From: Scytalidium lignicola
Taxonomy: Eukaryota; Ascomycota; Leotiomycetes
NCBI GenBank assembly: GCA_002812745.2
Contig: NCSJ02000050.1
Coordinates: 1-64,000, forward strand
Length of the DNA: 64,000 bases
Reading direction: 5' to 3'
Shown: positions 34,720 through 46,287 of the stretch, one piece after another
How the letters are laid out: each line of letters begins with the position of its first letter
Numbering within the stretch: position 1 is the first letter of the stretch
Notes under the pieces: model-generated
Database searches by the model: none
The model's input: only the letters and a program-made list of their open reading frames with translations
What the model was told of the DNA's origin: nothing
Made by a program: the position numbers and the translations under genes

Positions 34720-37224
34720 ATGGCGCCAACAAGCACCGATCCAAAGGATCTCCTTCTAGTCCTCAATCCTGCCCGGAGACGCGCTCTGGTCCAGGTCACG
34801 GGACAAATCATATCGCACATGCGCAGCGAGATTGAGGATTCTTTCCACTCTTCCGCTCCCCTTTATGAAATCCCACCTCCCAAACCACCACGGCCCCAGA
34901 ATGCCCGTCCCGGCAATGCTCCCTTATTTGTTGAAAAGTATGATATGACTCCCAAAGAAGATGCAGATGACATCAGACGACGTCGAGAGAAGCTTGAGAG
35001 AAGCATCTCTAGCCCTAAGTTGCATGAACTGAAAGTAGCAGCATTGAAGTATTTCGATGCCTGGGAGAGGTCGGTTCGAGAGAAATTAAGAGAATTGATG
35101 AACACGCCCGAAGACCCGCGTCAACGACGTCCTCCACCACCACCATCATCATCACAGCCCACTTTGAACCCGGAATCTGAAAAGGAAGCAGCTGAAGCTG
35201 AAGCAAAAGAGCTCGCCCACTTCCAATCTCTCTACGCACCAATCGGAACCCGGCTTGCCACAGTCTCCAAGCAAGACCGGAAAGCTATCATCAGCTCAAT
35301 GCTCCTTCTCCTCCTCTCCCTTCAACATTATTCGTCTCATTCTCGTGTCTTACTCTGCTACCTCACCTCTTCCCTTGATCTTCCCATATCCGTCCTCACC
35401 ACCGAGGAGACGGAAACGGCACGCACTCTCCTCCTGGCTTCTAAATCTATTTCTACTTCTACTGACACCGCGGTTGCCGGTCGAGCAAATACCAATGCTG
35501 TCTCCCGCAAATGGAAAGTTGGCCTCGCATCTGTGGCGGGTGCCGCGCTCATTGGTGTCACCGGAGGACTAGCAGCGCCAGTTGTAGCTGCTGGGATCGG
35601 GACATTGATGGGTGGTGTAGGACTTGGTGGACTGGCCAGTTTCCTGGGTGTGTTTGCCATGAATGGAGTCTTTATGGGGAGTCTGTTCGGGGTTGTGGGT
35701 GGGAAGATGATGGGTGAGAAGATGGAAAAGTACACGAAGAGTGTGGAGGATTTCAAGTTCGTGCCGGTTGTGGATGGAGAGGGGAAGGGAGGCCGGGCGG
35801 AGGAGAAGGAAGGCGGAAGTAAAGATAGCCTGGAAGAAGACATTGAAAACCGAAGATTAAGGGTCACGATTGGGGTTAATGGCTGGCTAATGACCGAGGC
35901 GGATGTTGTTAAGCCGTGGAAAGTACTAGGGGATGATTCCGAAGCATTTGCTCTACGCTATGAGCTCGACTCTCTGATCAAGCTGGGCACGTCCCTTGAA
36001 TCCATTGCTTCTAGATATGCCTGGCCGTACGTCAAAATACAGGTCCTCAAAAGTACCGTTTTGGCAGCTGTCTCTGCTACGATGTTTCCTATTGCTCTCC
36101 TGTCAATGGCAGGAACACTCGACAGTCCCTTCGCACTGGCCAAAAATCGCTCTGAAAAGGCTGGTGAGGTTCTGGCAGACGCATTGATCAATAAGACACA
36201 GGGCGAGCGACCGGTAACACTCATCGGGTACTCTCTCGGTTCGCGAGTGATATATTCCTGTCTGAGAGAGCTCTCTGAGCGGAGGGCATTCGGCCTCGTA
36301 GAATCGGTTGTGATGATCGGATCCCCAGTCCCGTCGGACACGGATAATTGGCGGGCGATGAAGAGTGTGGTGTCTGGGAAGATGGTCAATGTCTACTCTG
36401 AGAATGATTACATCCTTGGTTTTATGTATCGCGCCACTAGCATCCAGCTAGGTATTGCGGGACTACAGGCGATCGAGGACGTAGCAGGAGTGAAGAATCT
36501 GGATTTGACCGAGAGGGTTGCTGGGCATTTGAGATATCCTGGTCTGATCGGGAAGATCTTAAGGAGGGCTGGATTCACAAATGTTTTGGTGGACGACGAT
36601 GAGATTATTGAGAAGGAGGATGAGGATGAGGGGCAGCTTCTTGACCTTACTGGGGATATGGATCCCGATGCAGAAGAAATCACCCAGGGGAAATATGGGA
36701 GTGACTCTGCAGCTATTCAACTTTCTGATCTTGACGCCAATATGGCTGCATTGGAAGTGCATAAAGATTATGTCGAAGCTAATGGACCTCCAGTTCAGCG
36801 CATTCGAGATCACGATGATGATGAAGGTCTAGATGCACTAGAGGTCCACAGAGAGTATATCGAAGCCGATTGTCCACCAATCCAACTCCTAGGTGACGAG
36901 CATGAGCCTAAGCTCGCGCACGTCACCAAGTCCATGAGTCAGTTACCTATCGCTTCTAAAGACTATGACAGTGATGACAGTGGTGCTGGAGGCATCCAAA
37001 TGATTGATAATGACGACGATTATGGCGATGATGATGGATACCCGGATGACAAGCAAGGAAATACAAACTCAGCAGCAGCTCATGTCAAGAAGACGAACCC
37101 ACCATCAACAGAAGATCGTAACCCTAGGGATGCGGGAAAGGTGCATAAGCTTGATGAGCAGAAGACATTAGGTTCTTTTCCCAAAGAGAAGAGAGTGACT
37201 GGTTCGGATATGGGGCTTTATTGA
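34720..37224 (+). CDS. DUF726 membrane-associated alpha/beta hydrolase (TMCO4/Mil1-like)
   Basis: Uninterrupted 834-residue frame from ATG 34720. After a Pro-rich N-terminal part, a long hydrophobic, glycine-rich segment at about residues 265-328 (VAGAALIGVTGGLAAPVVAA, then GTLMGGVGLGGLASFLGVFA and GVFMGSLFGVVGG) marks the membrane-inserting part typical of DUF726. The hydrolase core follows: strand RRLRVTIGVNGWL, the nucleophile elbow GYSLGS at about 503-508 (preceded by RPVTLI), then VVMIGSPVPSDTDNW and VNVYSENDYILGFMYR, the region that should supply the acid residue. The C-terminal 200 residues are acidic and low-complexity. They contain a duplicated 29-residue unit, ALEVHKDYVEANGPPVQ and ALEVHREYIEADCPPIQ. 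Yeast Mil1 and vertebrate TMCO4 are relatives. Enzymatic substrate unknown. Confidence 0.88.
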   Translation: MAPTSTDPKDLLLVLNPARRRALVQVTGQIISHMRSEIEDSFHSSAPLYEIPPPKPPRPQNARPGNAPLFVEKYDMTPKEDADDIRRRREKLERSISSPKLHELKVAALKYFDAWERSVREKLRELMNTPEDPRQRRPPPPPSSSQPTLNPESEKEAAEAEAKELAHFQSLYAPIGTRLATVSKQDRKAIISSMLLLLLSLQHYSSHSRVLLCYLTSSLDLPISVLTTEETETARTLLLASKSISTSTDTAVAGRANTNAVSRKWKVGLASVAGAALIGVTGGLAAPVVAAGIGTLMGGVGLGGLASFLGVFAMNGVFMGSLFGVVGGKMMGEKMEKYTKSVEDFKFVPVVDGEGKGGRAEEKEGGSKDSLEEDIENRRLRVTIGVNGWLMTEADVVKPWKVLGDDSEAFALRYELDSLIKLGTSLESIASRYAWPYVKIQVLKSTVLAAVSATMFPIALLSMAGTLDSPFALAKNRSEKAGEVLADALINKTQGERPVTLIGYSLGSRVIYSCLRELSERRAFGLVESVVMIGSPVPSDTDNWRAMKSVVSGKMVNVYSENDYILGFMYRATSIQLGIAGLQAIEDVAGVKNLDLTERVAGHLRYPGLIGKILRRAGFTNVLVDDDEIIEKEDEDEGQLLDLTGDMDPDAEEITQGKYGSDSAAIQLSDLDANMAALEVHKDYVEANGPPVQRIRDHDDDEGLDALEVHREYIEADCPPIQLLGDEHEPKLAHVTKSMSQLPIASKDYDSDDSGAGGIQMIDNDDDYGDDDGYPDDKQGNTNSAAAHVKKTNPPSTEDRNPRDAGKVHKLDEQKTLGSFPKEKRVTGSDMGLY

Positions 37225-38183
37225 GTCGGAGTTTGAAAGATCTGTTAGCGTGAAGGATAGAAATATATTTCTGTATTATAATATACTGCAATTTTTGGTG
37301 AATGCTCAAAAGTGGAAATTATAAATTGATGTATATATATCTACTAAGCTTTGTATTGTACTTCTCCTGTGTCATATTCTGTTTGTATATTCACGCTTTC
37401 TTAGACGAGAACGTTATATTCAATCAATGCATCTTGACAATTTATTTCCATGATCACACGAAAATAAGAAATTAGGAGACCCGTCTGAGAACATTGCTCT
37501 TGAGTTTATGAAACATTTTCTCTCTATAGATATAGATATAGACAGACAACTTGAAGTGTGGATTTAATGCTTTAGGCTCGCTTGGCTGTTGTCACTTCTA
37601 AGATTAAGATAAACTCAGAAGTCCAAGCATCTCGGAACTTGATATACCGAAACCCTAATCAATAACTTTGACGACATCTGCTTCCTCTGCGATTCGCGCG
37701 TCTAACATGGAGTGAGATCCTCACCACTTGTCTTGGACCAATACTTAGACCACAACTCAATCCCGAGAATCTTGCCAGGACGAATGAGTTCCATTGAACG
37801 ATGCTCCACCCATCATCAATGGCATCACCAGCTGCTTGCGATTTGCTGTGTCCGGTTAAATCGCGTCGCCCATTTCCTCTAGTATTATTAAGGGGGCATG
37901 AGCTAGTAGGAACTTCCGCGCTATGGAAAGTGGGGGAGGGGTTGAGCATCGAGATAGTGGAGGCGGGGCTGTCTCTCTTGGCTGTCTCCGGGGATAAATG
38001 CGCGTTTTGAAGCTCCGTGATTGATATATATCAACAACAAATCTCCTGCTCAAGTGTCTATAGCAAAATCCTACGACGAGAAATAGCTAGGACTTGCGAT
38101 TTCCACGCCAACAGGAAGGGAAACTAGTCAATTGTATCCAGAAACTGCTCAAAAGACACTCTCGAACCAACACCACCACCAAA
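37225..38183. other. Intergenic
   Basis: 3' flank of the DUF726 gene and promoter of the dehydrogenase gene. Short frames near 37660-38053 overlap on both strands and show no similarity. Confidence 0.5.
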
Positions 38184-39486
38184 ATGTCGACTCCATATAC
38201 CTTGAGGTGGGGTATTCTAGCTACGGGCTGGATAGCACAAAGTCAGTTCTCTCTCTCTTCCCAGCGCATTGCAATGAAATGAAAATAAATAAAAGTTTCT
38301 ATCTTCCTTTTCTGTCTACATTGCTAACTTCTGTAATCTAACGCACTCAGCCTTCACAAAGGACCTCCTCACAAACCCCGCGACTCGTGATGTCAGCGAC
38401 GTCAAGCACACCGTCGTGGCCGCAGCCTCATCCTCATCCGTCTCCCGTGCCGAGTCCTTCCTGAAAGAAGTCGATGCCCCAGCCGGAGCAAAAGCCTACG
38501 GTTCCTACGCCGACCTGGTCGCCGACCCCAACGTCGACATCATCTACGTTGCAACTCCACACTCCCACCACTTCCAGAACACCATGCTAGCCCTTGAAGC
38601 CGGCAAGCACGTGCTCTGCGAGAAAGCCTTCACCGTCAATGCCGCGCAGGCAAAGAAGCTAGTCGAGACGGCGCGAGCGAAGAAGCTGTTCCTCATGGAA
38701 GCCGTCTGGACCAGATACTTCCCGATGAGCATCCAGATCCGCGAGAAGGTGACCAACGGCACGATCGGGAATGTCCACCGCGTCTTTGCGGATCTATCAT
38801 TTGCAAACACCGAGGCAGATGGAAACAGACTCACCTTCGCTGACTCGCACCGCATGGTGAACATGGACCTCGCTGGTGGAGCCTTACTCGATCTTGGAAT
38901 CTACGCGCTCACATGGGTCTTCCAGACCCTCTACCTCACCCAGACCAAGCCGCGCGAGGCGCCCACTGTGCTATCTGCCCTCCACAAGTACGACAAGACC
39001 GGCGCTGATGAGACGACTACTATGATCCTGAACTTCCCCAAGCACAAAGCCGTTGGTATCGCCACGACGAGCATGAGAGTTGCCACACGGCCGAATGACG
39101 AGGATGTTGCAGGTCCATCGATCCGGATCCAGGGCAGCAAGGGCGAGATCCAGGTCTTCGGTAACGCATTTCGACCGGATAGATATAAGGTCATTTCCTT
39201 GGACGGCAAGGTCGAGAACGTTGAATGTCCTTACCCGAAGGACAAGGAGAGGAAAGCATCCTCGGTTGAGGGGGACATTGGGGTTGGTCATGGTATGTAT
39301 TGGGAGGCTGATGAGGCGGCGCGGTGCATAAGGGATGGGAAATTGGAGAGTGAGACGCTTGAGTGGGATGAGAGTATCTTGATCATGGAGGTCATGGATG
39401 AGGTACGGAAACAGGGTGGGTTGAAGTACCCTGAGCTCATTGAGACTGATGTTTTCGATGCTGCGAGTCCTTTGAACAAGAAATAG
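38184..39486 (+). CDS. Gfo/Idh/MocA oxidoreductase (dihydrodiol or D-xylose dehydrogenase type)
   Basis: Two exons (38184-38241 and 38351-39486), 1,194 nt, 397 residues. The first exon is only 58 nt and carries the start of the Rossmann fold; splicing joins WGILATGWIAQ to TFTKDLLTNPATRDV. The N-terminal NADP-binding domain continues with VVAAASSSSVSRAESFLKEV, GSYADLVADPNVDIIYVATP and HSHHFQNTMLALEAGKHVLC, then EKAFTVNAAQA, the catalytic-lysine motif (EKP in most relatives, EKA here). The C-terminal alpha/beta domain has AGGALLDLGIYALTW and ends GGLKYPELIE. Fungal members oxidise trans-dihydrodiols or D-xylose with NADP+ in the cytosol. The exact substrate cannot be told from sequence. Confidence 0.9.
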
Positions 39487-40120
39487 GGAAATAGGGGAAA
39501 CGTATCTTTCCATTATAAACTGGCTTTTTTGTTTGTTTTCACTCGATACCTTTTTAATATATAGAATGGAATTAGATTATATGTATATTCTTTTTTTTTT
39601 ATTGAAAAAAAAAGACCATGTACTGAAGTGGGAGAAACCCTCAAACCCTCTCTAGTATTTTTGACTCAAAAGTTTAGCTTCAATCACTGGTATCATCCAT
39701 CTTCGTCATTTTCTAAAAGTTTCCCCCCAAAAAAGCCAGCTTACATGCATGACGACTAAATATAAATGCAAAAGCAATGAAAATAAAAATCATCCCCAAA
39801 CGCCAATTAAATGCTACAGTACAACATTAAACTATGGTCATCAGTAGATGCAAATAGTGTAGAAAGGAAAACCCAAAGTTAGTGTACATCTACGCCAAAT
39901 TGATGCCAGATGAATAAAAAAAAGATTGCTGCGTGAAAGAAAAAGGGTTGGTGTTGCCTCAATGCTGAAACCTGAAACGTTATTATCAACACGGGGCAAT
40001 GTCCAACATATGCTGGAAAGATTTAGAAAATGTAGGTACCGACACGACGATTGATAAGGATCAGAGGCGTCAAAGCAATTGAAGCCTGATACGGACCATA
40101 TATCAAATCAACAATGGATA
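39487..40120. other. Convergent intergenic region
   Basis: 3' UTRs of the dehydrogenase (plus) and the deubiquitinase (minus). T- and A-rich runs at 39540-39615 fit polyadenylation regions. No frame of interest. Confidence 0.55.
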
Positions 40121-41597
40121 TCACTCCTTGCGCTGAAAGTAGAGCATGTATGGCGTGAACAAACCACGTCCGTTGCCACCAACAGCTGCAGCAATATCCG
40201 TCGTAGATACCGTGCTATCGTTGAAGCAGTACCATTTCCCGTCAGGACCTCTCGCACTACAGACATAGTGTCCGGAGCCAGTGGAGCCAGAATGCTGAAT
40301 GACAGCCGTGAGCTCGTAGCGTAGCTGCGACTCATTCTCCGTGTCGCGATAGCGGTTGAGGTCTAGACCAACACTGATGCTGACAGGTGAGCTGTCCTTG
40401 GAGCCATCCCAGCTGAAGCGCTTGAGTTGCACGAGCAGGATGTCTGGAGCATGTTGGATATTCTGGGTCCGAAACTTCTTTCCCTTGTCTTGACAACCCT
40501 CGCAGCGATAGTCTTCTACGATCTCGTCCATGTACCTTTGCAGGTAGGCTGTCAGAGAGCCAGGCTTGGGCCGGATTGCTGGCTGGATTGGAACTGAGAG
40601 GCCGCCTTCGGTGTGGGCTTCGGTTTTTGACTCCTTGCCGCATCTGTTGCACTTGACAATGGAGTTTGTAACGAGGAGGTGTGAAGCTTCAAGGTAGGCA
40701 AAGAATCTGTAGGTGGGATTTCTGTCAGTGATTTTTAATCAAAATCCATAAACTCCAGGCCATCTTACTCGGATGGTACTTCCTCTCTGATCTGCTTTAA
40801 GATCCAGGAAACTTGTTCTTCAGGATCCGCTTGACCGCCACTCCCAGAGTCTGGTCTCCAGCCTCGTTGCCGGAATATCTTGTCAATGTCCACGAGTATT
40901 TGGTTGAGCTGGGACTTTGGACATCCTACCCGACCCCAGTACACTCTGGACAGGACACGAAGTTGACAAGAAACGCAACGCTCACGGCTTTCTGAAACAC
41001 CTATACTACGTGAGCAAGAGAATCCACCAATATTATTCAGAAAAGAACTTACAGTGCTCTGGTCGGTGGTACTCCTCCAGCCAATTGACGAACTTTGGCT
41101 GGTGCAGGAGGGCCTGGAAGAGGCTGTGCCGGTAGCACAACACTCCAGTGAAGTTTGCCAACCCTCTCTGCGCGGAAGCAGATCTCTGAGACCAGTCTCC
41201 TCGGACTTTGGTCGCCTATCATATATATCAAAAGACGATCTAGGAGATTTGCATTTGATAAAACGTACCTGCATTTTCTTCGTGCGGAGCTGGTCCGCAT
41301 AGCTTGCGACTTTCTCTCGTCGCAAATATGCCTCTTCATCACATTCTGAGGTCTTCTTTGCCTTCTTTGAGGGAAAGAGTTCGTAAACAAACCCTATTCC
41401 CTTTAAATAATCTTCTTTCGAAGCTTCTAGAAGACAGGTAAGTTACTAAACAGGAAGAAGGTATGGATGAGTTCCGTACCTTCTTCTTTGACAGAGGAGA
41501 AGCTTCTTTTCTTCAGTGGCTTAAGCCCATGCTTGCGGTGATTGAAATAAGCCGCCGGGTTTTCTCTCGGAAGCCAAACTTTGGTTGCTGGTGCCAT
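40121..41597 (-). CDS. Ubiquitin-specific protease (USP/UCH family), five exons
   Basis: Minus-strand gene, start ATG 41595-41597. Exons are 41480-41597, 41269-41426, 41053-41167, 40769-41000 and 40121-40688; together 1,191 nt, 396 residues. The catalytic Cys box is RGLANFTGVLCYRHSLFQAL, looser than the canonical GLxNLGNTCYMNS but with Cys in place. Next come PKFVNWLEEYH, CVSCQLRVLSRVYWG, then DPEEQVSWILKQIREEVP, equivalent to the DAQEFL helix. The zinc-binding pairs CNRCG and CEGC flank YLQRYMDEIVEDYR, followed by LLVQLKRFSWD and the His box GSGHYVCSARGPDGKWYCFN. It removes ubiquitin from substrates, in cytosol or nucleus. The last intron needs an unusual 3' site (TTGAAG at 40689) to keep frame; the better-looking CTACAG at 40709 shifts the frame by one, so an indel there is possible. 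Confidence 0.85.
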
Positions 41598-43161
41598 TGT
41601 GAGAGAATCCTGTTGGGTAATATACTTTTAAAAGCTGTAATGAATCTCTTCAATATAGATCTGGCTCCTGCGAGAGTCGAAAATATGTAACTTTGATGTG
41701 CAATGAAGAAAGGAGAGGTCTCAGCTAGAGAAAGACCAACGATTTATAGAGATGGCAATATGTAGCGCAAAAAGCAAGACAATGTATCTCGACAATACTA
41801 GAAGCGCCGAATGGATAATGAATGAGTTTAACTCATGCATCCACTGAGCGAATCCTCGGAAACAGTTGCTGTAAGGGTCAGTGGATGTTATTGTCCAATA
41901 ATAAATGAACAATGAATGCTCAATGAGAGAACAATGGCTTTGTCTCAATTGCAACAATTCTGTAAGTTTCCACCTCTTCAATGCAAGACCAGACAAATAA
42001 TCTGAATGTGTTGCTATCCAAAATGAAAATTGAGCGTATCACTGTACTATCTCGCGATGGTCAGTTAGAGGACAATAGCCCAATATAACGTCTCAATCTT
42101 TCCAGGACCGCAAACTTCCACCTCTTTCACAATCAAGCTTCAACGAAACTCGCGGAAGCTCTATCCAGCTTGGCAATCATCCACATAAGGCGAATTATCA
42201 CCTCACAAGGAAATAACAATACAATAATAGTATTGTCTTCTTAGCCTCTTCTCTAAAACCTCCACTCCTCTCACACAGTAGTTTAGACAAAATGCTCGCA
42301 CGTGGCAAACCCAGAAAGCTTATATAACAGGTGAGATAGATAGAAACCACGATATATAAAGCAAGAGAAAGAGACGCTCCGTCTGGAGCTCATGCAATAA
42401 CGTGGAATGGCGAGCTGGTGGCGACAACATCGAGAAGAGCTTTATCCAAGGAAGCTTCTCTCATGTGGGTCTGCTTGTCAACAGCCGCCCAAAACTATCT
42501 CTGCGGAGCCTTTCCGAAATTGCTCAGCCGCCAAAAGAGAATTCAAGAGCAATCTAAATCCCCGAATTCATCTGGGGAAAGGTAGTTGTCAAGTAGTCAT
42601 TTAAAGACAAAAGCACAAGACGCGTCTCTCTCAAGCACACCCGGCTGACAAGAGGAAGAAAACAATAAGCGCGGATGCATCGCAAGCTTTCGATTTTTTT
42701 TTCTTTACTGGGTCCATCGTCTGTTTCTGTAGCGCCGCCACCACGCGTGCTCATAGGCTGCTTAACGCCTATCGCCTACGTGTACCCGGGGCTGGACCGC
42801 CCTATCTTATCGGGGCAGCAGGCATCGTGCGACCGATACACAGCAGATTATTTATTATTCTTATTTTCCTCNTTTTTTTGCTGGAAGCCAATCCCAACTA
42901 TTCTTGTCCCTGTGCCAGAGAGCACTTGGAGATATAATAGATCCTGGATACTGCAGCTCACTCTGATGGCTCAGATATATACACGTTTAGGGATACGAGA
43001 ATTGTAGGTGAATTGGTACATATATATACTTCTGACAGGCCAAAAGCGAGAAGGTTAAAAAGCCAAGAGGACACAGTGTCCGAGGTTTGTACGTACTCTC
43101 CACATATTTAGAGAACAAGAAGAAGGAAAAAAACAGAGAGAGGGGAAAAAAGAAACAAAAA
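41598..43161. promoter_or_regulatory. Divergent promoter region, 1.56 kb
   Basis: Between the deubiquitinase (minus) and Trm9 (plus). Several short frames (41721-42604) lack similarity. Near the Trm9 start the leader is A-rich (43100-43161), as is common for highly translated fungal genes. No specific site recognised. Confidence 0.45.
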
Positions 43162-43869
43162 ATGACCGCTACATCCCCCAACCCCGAGAACTATGAAGAA
43201 CAACACGTCCACGCCGTCTACGAATGCATTGCCTCGCACTTCTCCTCCACCCGCTACAAGCCCTGGCCCATTGTCTCCTCCTTCCTCTCTTCTCTCGCTC
43301 CGGGCTCTGTGGGTCTCGATATCGGCTGCGGCAACGGGAAGTACCTCACCGTAAACCGCGATATCTTCATCGTCGCCAGCGACCGCTCTTCCAACCTAGT
43401 CAACATTGCCGCGCAGCACCAGCCCCACGAAGCCATTGTTGCGGATAGCTTAGCCCTGCCGCACCAGAAGGGAAGGTTCGATTTCGCCATTAGCATTGCG
43501 GTGGTGCATCATTTGAGTACGCGGGAGAGGAGGAAGGAGGCTGTGAGGGCTATTTTGGAGTGTCTGAAGGGGAATGGAGAGGGTAAGGCGCTGATTTATG
43601 TTTGGGCCCTGGAGCAGAAGGATAGTCGACGGGGTTGGGATGAGGGACACGAACAGGATGTGATGGTTCCGTGGGTTATGAAGACGGGTAAGAAGAAGGA
43701 CGCCAATGGCGGTGTGGAAGCTGGCGCTTCTGAACAGACTTTCCAACGGTACTATCATCTTTATCGAAAAGGAGAGTTGGAAGAGGATATTGTTGCTGTT
43801 GGAGGTGAAATTATGGACGCTGGATATGAGAAGGATAATTGGTGGGCTATTTGCAGGACGAAGCCGTGA
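43162..43869 (+). CDS. TRM9: tRNA wobble-uridine methyltransferase Trm9
   Basis: Single-exon gene, 235 residues from ATG 43162. The frame is open 75 nt further upstream through an AAG/AGA-rich leader with a possible earlier ATG at 43087, but the family starts near NPENYEEQHVHAVYECIASH. A class I SAM-dependent methyltransferase: motif I is VGLDIGCGNGKYL, the acidic loop is VASDRSSNLV, then HEAIVADSLALPH, post-motif FDFAISIAVVHHLSTRERR and LIYVWALEQ. The C-terminal RYYHLYRKGELEEDI and NWWAICRTK are diagnostic of Trm9/ALKBH8 enzymes. With Trm112 as partner, Trm9 forms the methyl ester of carboxymethyl groups on U34 of certain tRNAs (mcm5U, mcm5s2U), tuning decoding in the cytoplasm. Confidence 0.93.
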   Translation: MTATSPNPENYEEQHVHAVYECIASHFSSTRYKPWPIVSSFLSSLAPGSVGLDIGCGNGKYLTVNRDIFIVASDRSSNLVNIAAQHQPHEAIVADSLALPHQKGRFDFAISIAVVHHLSTRERRKEAVRAILECLKGNGEGKALIYVWALEQKDSRRGWDEGHEQDVMVPWVMKTGKKKDANGGVEAGASEQTFQRYYHLYRKGELEEDIVAVGGEIMDAGYEKDNWWAICRTKP

Positions 43870-44433
43870 AAACATAATCAATTCACCGGGACGAAAATTT
43901 ATTCTGCAAGGCTCATGCAACGGCCTAGTCAATCAACCCATACGTCGTATGTATAGCCTCCATGGTTGGGGAGAAACAGGGAATTTTGGCTAAGGTTTAT
44001 CTTTCTTCAGAAACCTGGAATCCTTTACTCGCATAGCTAAACTTTTGCTTCTCAGGATCATCACAGACAACACACAAATTTCCAAAAAAAGGTTCGAAAT
44101 ATGGGTATCTAGTATTTTTTTGGTGTGATAAGACAGTCTAAGAAGGGCTAAAGATATAGTATACATGCTTTGTAAAAATACATTAAACGCAGTTCAATGG
44201 AAGAAGAATCCCGAAAACTCCACGCTGGTATGCCTCTTTTCCAAACCTTTCTCTGAAGCTCTCTGAAGCTCCTTAGCCATCTGACGCAGAAACCGTATAG
44301 GGGTCATGATATCATAGCATCGTAATCATTTTTAGATGATACACTGTTATCCTGTCGACGTCGTTTATCGTTAAAGTTTTTAATAATATTTAACCTGCCG
44401 AAGTAGATTGTCTCGATATCGATGACCACTTGG
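43870..44433. other. Convergent intergenic region
   Basis: 3' UTRs of Trm9 and of the Myb gene. No other feature seen. Confidence 0.55.
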
Positions 44434-45556
44434 TCACCTTCGTCGATCTGGATCTCTTGGCTCAGAATGGGTCTCCGAACTCCCACGTCTGCTATCTCGA
44501 CCGGGTCCAGAATATCCTATATTGGGAGGAAACATCATACCAGGGCTCGGATAGCCAGAACTAGAGGGTGCTGACATTGCCGCAAAAGCAGGAGTGCTAT
44601 ATGGACTTATTCCAGTTGTCATCTCCGCCACACCGGGTAGCATTTGGTTGCCTCTACTGATGCGGCTCATTGGCATAGCAANCCCCATACGGGGACATAG
44701 TTAGAGGATCGGTAGGATTAGGAGGAGGGAGAGATCTCGGTATGCTCTCTTTGATTGAGGCTATTGTTCTTGTTGACGGACTTCCTCTTCCATTGCTGGG
44801 ATGTGCAGGCGTTCTGAGGTATTGAGAACTGCTAGGTCCAGCGGGAGTGAAAGTACTTGGCTGTGATCTAGTGTGGGAGTGACCGCGCGCCGACGACATA
44901 TGAAGGCTGTTTGGTGCTGCCTCGAGTGTTGCGGTGGTGAGAGAGAAAGGGACTACACCGGCACGATGCGCCATGTCAACTTCACCAAGTTGCCAGTGCA
45001 TTGCTTCAGCTGCTCGCCAAGGTACACCCATTTCTTCTGCAATCTTGGCCCACATTTCTGGTTTGAATCTGGATCCAAAATGTTAGACTTGATGAAGCAG
45101 AATTTGGAGAGTTTGGTAGATTCCTTAAGCGGCAAAAATGTAAATATAAATAGAGCAAGAGCAGTACCTTTCATACAGTCTAGCCAACTTGTTCTTTCGA
45201 TCTTCGTCCCATTCACTTCGCCGTTCCAGGTAATTCTGATAGTGCAAGCGGCAACTAATTGCACTTCGTCCAGGGAGCCTCTTAGAAATATCATCCCACT
45301 TCATCCCACTTCCTCTGAGCTCTATGATTACAGCATCTTCCTCGGGCGTCCATTTACTCTGCTTCTTAGCCGGAGACTCCGCTGGATGAGGAGCCATACT
45401 GCGCTTCTCCCCAACGCCACTCGCCGCTGTGGCAGCAGGAGGCCCCGGCTGTAGAGCGACAGGTGGGATGGAGGATGCTCTTGTGTGATGAATGTGCCTT
45501 TGTTGTGTAGAGGACTCATTCGGGTCCGGATCCTTTAGGAGACGAGAGATATCCAC
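44434..45556 (-). CDS. Myb/SANT-domain transcription regulator
   Basis: Minus-strand gene with at least two coding exons: 45168 to at least 45556, and 44434-45068. The intron (45069-45167, GTACTG...TCCAG) joins LARLYER to FKPEMWAKIAEEMGVPWRAA. The protein has a Pro/Ala-rich N-terminus, then PAKKQSKWTPEEDAVIIELR, WDDISKRLPGRSAISCRLHY and QNYLERR, a Myb-type DNA-binding repeat. A second, weaker Trp-spaced helical unit follows (EMWAKIAEEM...AMHWQLGEV). The C-terminus is Ser/Pro-rich and low-complexity, ending PRDPDRRR. The single N at 44682 beside four Cs inserts an apparent frameshift; ignoring it joins the two frames (YGVAMPMSRISRGNQMLPG). No ATG precedes the frame, which begins after a stop near 45600, so a short first exon upstream is missing. 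Nuclear role inferred from the domain. Confidence 0.82.
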
Positions 45557-46263
45557 GGTGACGGTTTTCTGATCTCGTCGATACCGTCAAGAATGACGGA
45601 TCATATGTGATGGAGAAACAAGTGCACGGTTTTGTAGAGACACGTACTTTATGTTGCTGTGGGGTATGCAAGGAACATTGAATCCTCAACGAAGCGTGCT
45701 TGAGATAAAGTTGCTGGAAGATATCTATTCAGTTGTCCGTAAACAAGAGCATGGCCAGTATAGATAGAAGTCAGGTTTAATCGGACTAGGTCTCCGTGGG
45801 ATCCACGACCAGACGAACAGACGTCCAGGCGTGAGAAGCGGCACGAGGACTTTCAAGGAGGTTTTCGGTTTAAGCTTCCTCAGTACCAGGAATCTTGAGA
45901 CAAACACAGCAGCTTCTAACGAGGAAAGCGATGTATATAAGGAGGCAAAACACGACTGCGTGGCTTCGCGTGGAACTTGAGAGCCATTCAACTTTGATTG
46001 GCACCGACGTCGTGAGATTCCAGCCAATCGTAAGGAAATGAGACAAGAGAAGAAGATCAAGCCAGTGGGCCAAACGGGTTGGTGCCTCAGAGCTTGCTTT
46101 TGGAAGTTGAGAGGACAAGGGCGTTGCTCAACTTCTTCACAACCATGACCGGTTGGCGATACATGATGTAAGATATGGGAAGGGTTGGCGGGAAGATGCG
46201 CGCGATGTAGATAGAGAAACCATGGTGGTGGGGAGTCTCTTTTTAGGGGCAGGGATTGCTAGT

Positions 46264-46287
46264 GCACTGTACTGTACTGTACTGTAG
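46264..46287. repeat. ACTGT-AC short tandem repeat
   Basis: Four near-perfect copies of a 5-bp unit (actgt) in the stretch gcactgtactgtactgtact. One of many GTAC/CAG-rich palindromic words seen in intergenic DNA here. Confidence 0.7.
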
